Below the pieces are notes generated by a model. That model saw only the letters and a program-made list of their open reading frames with translations. It did not search any database and was not told where the DNA came from. From Podocnemis expansa (lineage: Eukaryota > Chordata > Testudines > Podocnemididae): DNA of 64,000 nt. A program made the position numbers and the translations under genes. The stretch is from positions 1,120,751 to 1,184,750 of the forward strand of contig ML682123.1 of the NCBI GenBank assembly GCA_007922195.1, given 5' to 3'. Shown one piece after another: positions 61,070 through 64,000 of the stretch (positions are counted from its first letter, which is position 1; each line of letters starts with the position of its first letter).

Positions 61070-61455
61070 CTTGATTCGCCTCCCAGAGAGAACCACAGTT
61101 GCTGCTTCCGAGTCAACTTTATCTGCTTGTTCATTTCCCCCACGCCCTTGTTCCTTTGTTCCCTTTATTTAACCATTCAGATCTTTTCATAATTTACCGC
61201 CAGGCATTCTGCCCTTTGTCAAAGGGCTCTGTGTATACGTCTGTTCCTATAAACTTCATAGTGGCCCACCACTGAAGGTAAATGGTGGTCTTGTTTATAT
61301 ATGTTATCTGAATATATCCCAATAATTTTTTCAGTCATTTTCCTTTCAGGACTACTGAAACTTACATAACCACTGCTATCTCTGTGGAGTGAGCACCTTC
61401 TTTTTCCAGTCTGTACAGAGTCTGTACCCTCATTTGCATGTCTCCTGTAAGGCAT
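61070..61455 (-). pseudogene. Endogenous retrovirus RNase H remnant
   Basis: - strand reads IYSDN and VVGHYEVYRNRRIHRAL (61219-61455), then, after frame changes, GGNEQADKVDSEAATVVL (about 61085-61140). The last is the typical RNase H C-terminal GNxxAD motif. It lies upstream, in - strand order, of the integrase remnant at 58505-59230, as expected for retroviral pol, with later insertions between. Confidence 0.5.
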
Positions 61456-64000
61456 ACCCCTGCAAATCCTGCAACTTCCCTTCCTTTCTCATAAAAATGA
61501 GCTGCCATTCAGATTGTTCAAGCAGGTTGCCTTAAAGAGACAGTCCACTTCAATCTGTGTTATGCCCCCCTCCTTTAGTTCTTGGTTCATTGACAGAAGC
61601 AGAAATCTAGAGTCCAGCAACAAGCAATCCCGTGTGTTTGTTAGGGTAATTAAGCAAGACTTCCAATACTTCACACCAATAGTTCTCCTTCTTCTCCCTT
61701 ATTTTCTGTTTAGCCTCAGTTTTTATAGTGTATCTTAACTAATTATTTTCTTAAAAATAGTACAAGATAATTCTTTAACCACTCCTAACATACCATACCA
61801 TAATTCTCTAACCAATCATACCCCACCACCATAACTGATTGCAATGAATTAGTTATGCAAGGGGCAGAAACAATAAAAATATCTGACAGAAGCTATTGGA
61901 ACAGAGGAGATGATCATGACCAAACAAAACAAAATGTGGGGTCTGTAACCACCACTGTTGAGAGGTGTTTAAAAACCATGCAGAACGCTACCAAACACAG
62001 CTCTTTTTAAACATTGTAGGGTCTTTATCTGGAGAGAACGCCCACAGATATGCACCTGTGATTTTGATTCTCTGTTTTGATACTCCTGTAACTTGATAAG
62101 CGATAAGAATATACTTAATTATAAACCTTTACAGGCAGTGTAAATATCTAACAGTTTCCTCTTGAGGCTCACAGACATGCTCCTGGTCCAGAGGAGATAC
62201 TCGTGCTGCCAGCCTGAGAGTGAGATTGCCTGCTGGGGATCACCTAGACAGGACCTGCCTACCATAGCGGAGTGCAGCAACCAGGTCGGCCTAACTCTGG
62301 CTACTGAGACTTAGGGGAAAAGAGGAGCTGACTGGGTAGGCTGGCTAATGAGCTGGCGTGAGGGACAGCTCTGGGGGTTGGGAGATGAATAAAAGCTCCC
62401 CAGGATGATGCCACAGGAGGAAGAAACAGGGATTATTAGTGAGAGTGCTCTAGTACGAAAAGGTGAAGCATCCTGCTGTTTCTGGTTAAGACTGTAAAAC
62501 CCTGAGGAGTGAGCAGATTTCTGTGGTTGAGTGTGCAATGCACTTGGAATAAAGCATATGAGTTCTGTATAAGACTGATTAGGGATGTGGTTTCTTGGAC
62601 AAAAAAATGTAAAGAGTCAGGGGCTGAGCTGGGACCATCACACTGATTGCTGCCAACTCCGGGGGTCTCTGGAAGTAGCTCTTGGTGGTCTACCCTGAAG
62701 AGACTTGAAAGCACTGCTGAAGCCCAGGGAAGTGGGGAAGTAACCTAGGTAGCTGGTTGTGTGGTGTCCTGTGTAACCTGCTAGGGTGGGCTCAAATGCA
62801 TTCACTTGCCCCTCTCCAGTGCCTAACTGTGAAACCCCTGCAGAAAGCAGCTGGAGAGCCAGGATCCAGTCTGTACAGGACTCACAGTGAAGATTGCTCA
62901 GAGTTCCCATCCCACAATAAACTAGTACTCAGCATAAACATAACAATTAACTTTATTAACTAACAAAACAGACTTTATCCTAAGAAACCATAATAAATTT
63001 GAACAAAACAGTTAGAAACCCAGGAGTCCCAAAGTTCAGGTGGAGTCACCCTTATCTCAAGTTGCAGTCTTTTAAGTCCTTGAAGCTTAAATGAAGGAAA
63101 GCAATCTTCATCCTCTCTAGCTGCAGGAATCTTCAGGCAAATGCCATGCAGTCCTTTCTTCCTCCTGTGTACCCAGCATCATGCAAACAGTCACTGGCCA
63201 TCCAGCTCTCAGTTCTGCTGCAGACAGCTCCCCTGCAAAGCAGTCCAAAGCAGGGAGAAAACATCTTGCAGTCCTCTCCTGCTCAGCTCCTTTCACTGAG
63301 TCCCTTAGCAGAGGTACTCTGGACCTCTCTTTGCTCTTCTCCAGGCTGCTCCTCTCAGGCTTCTCCCTGGACGTGCAACTTCAGCATTACAATAAAACCT
63401 GGGGAGCATGCTCAATGTGCTCCCACACTCTCTTACCAGAAGGTTCTGGTTTCTGGGCTGCAAAATCTGCCCAGCAACATAACCAAGTCCTAAAGGATCC
63501 CTGAAAGAGATTGCACCTTTTTGTGCACATGGGTTACACTGCAACTGCAGGAGTGCATTTCAGCTGAGCTCCACTGACAGATTCCTCTGCTAGTGCGAGG
63601 GTCTTGATTTGGGTGGGCCCGCATCCTCTCGCTGCACCAGCCTTGAAGTGGTTGCCTCATCCTGGCCTGTGATGCTGCTGAGGCCCATAGACTATTGGCC
63701 TGTCCTGCCCTGCTGAGGGCTTGAGCTATAGACTGCTCGGCTAGAAAATGTGTATCCCACCCACGCCACCCTGGTGAAGGCCAGGGTCTGTAGACTGCAT
63801 AAAGGCCTGTAAACTCCAGCGAGGGCCAACGCTTCTGCCTCAAATGCCAATTCTCCCTTTTAGTGTCTTACTTCCTCAGGAACACAGGAGCAAGGTGGTG
63901 TGTCCTCCCTCCCAGATGGCCAGAGAGGGACAGCCTGATGCCTTGCGCTATGTTTGCTGTTTGTTTGTCAGAGATGTGGTCCTTTAACTCAGATGCAAAA
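61456..64000. other. Unassigned end region
   Basis: No gene is supported. Candidate poly(A) motifs AATAAAG (62550) and inverted TTTATTAAC (62952) suggest retroelement pieces. Open frames at 63146-63504 and 63490-63843 show no domain. Confidence 0.35.

Noticed and set aside
63146..63843. Possible gene at the right edge from overlapping 107-117 codon frames
   Set aside because: Frames on both strands, no motif, no splice pattern.

Overview
This window is vertebrate nuclear DNA, most likely from a turtle. That call is an inference. It rests on abundant CR1 LINEs with sauropsid-type 3' ends, a tRNA-headed SINE with a CR1 tail, DIRS and Penelope-like retroelements, a Harbinger transposon with its MITEs, hAT MITEs, and vertebrate-type split genes. 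No prokaryotic signal, rRNA, complete tRNA or CRISPR array was seen. A relative such as another archosauromorph or tuatara cannot be excluded from sequence alone.

The only host genes I can support are a small tandem cluster of chymotrypsin-fold serine proteases, all on the + strand. (A) At 21423-21592 there is an orphan 170-nt penultimate exon. (B) At 22625-30736 there is a complete six-exon gene (about 333 aa) with signal peptide, catalytic triad and GPI-anchor-like tail. (C) At 41847-44894 there is a complete six-exon gene (about 317 aa) of the same architecture. B and C share exon phases, a 58-nt first exon, a 27-nt second exon, a 163-nt third exon, a 170-nt fifth exon and a promoter motif. 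They look like PRSS27/prostasin/testisin-type membrane-anchored trypsin-like proteases. Gene C has a normal trypsin S1 pocket. Gene B and exon A have lost the S1 aspartate (position 189) and Cys191, and B has also lost Cys220 in a loop seven residues longer. This is the most biologically interesting signal here.

The rest is mobile DNA in layers. 1-2460: a CR1-family LINE (+). 2474-2764: an isolated DIRS terminal region. 3945-4376: a Harbinger MITE. 5006-5927: a hAT element with a perfect 8-bp target duplication. 8684-9652: an LTR-like repeat. 11710-16030: a DIRS retrotransposon lacking its recombinase end. 16605-about 20940: a near full-length CR1 (-) with both ORFs. 27392-28910: a hAT element holding a Harbinger MITE that itself holds a SINE, all in intron 4 of gene B. 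34537-38459: a nearly intact autonomous Harbinger encoding a Myb/SANT-like protein (+) and a HARBI1-type transposase (-). 44389-44600 and 46211-46761: two related hAT elements. 45130-45890, 47750-49045 and 54430-55440: further CR1 copies. 49359-52735: Penelope-like (PLE) pieces around a restriction-like-endonuclease LINE fragment. 53-61.5 kb: old retroviral pol remnants on the - strand, with CR1 and PLE insertions.

One connection ties the window together. A short repeat found at about ten places in both orientations, sometimes as near-palindromes, is the 3' tail of the PLE, because at 49359-49870 it runs directly into PLE-like coding sequence. Long stretches at 9.7-11.7, 30.7-32.8, 38.5-41.7, 50.7-51.8 and 61.5-64 kb hold nothing I can name.
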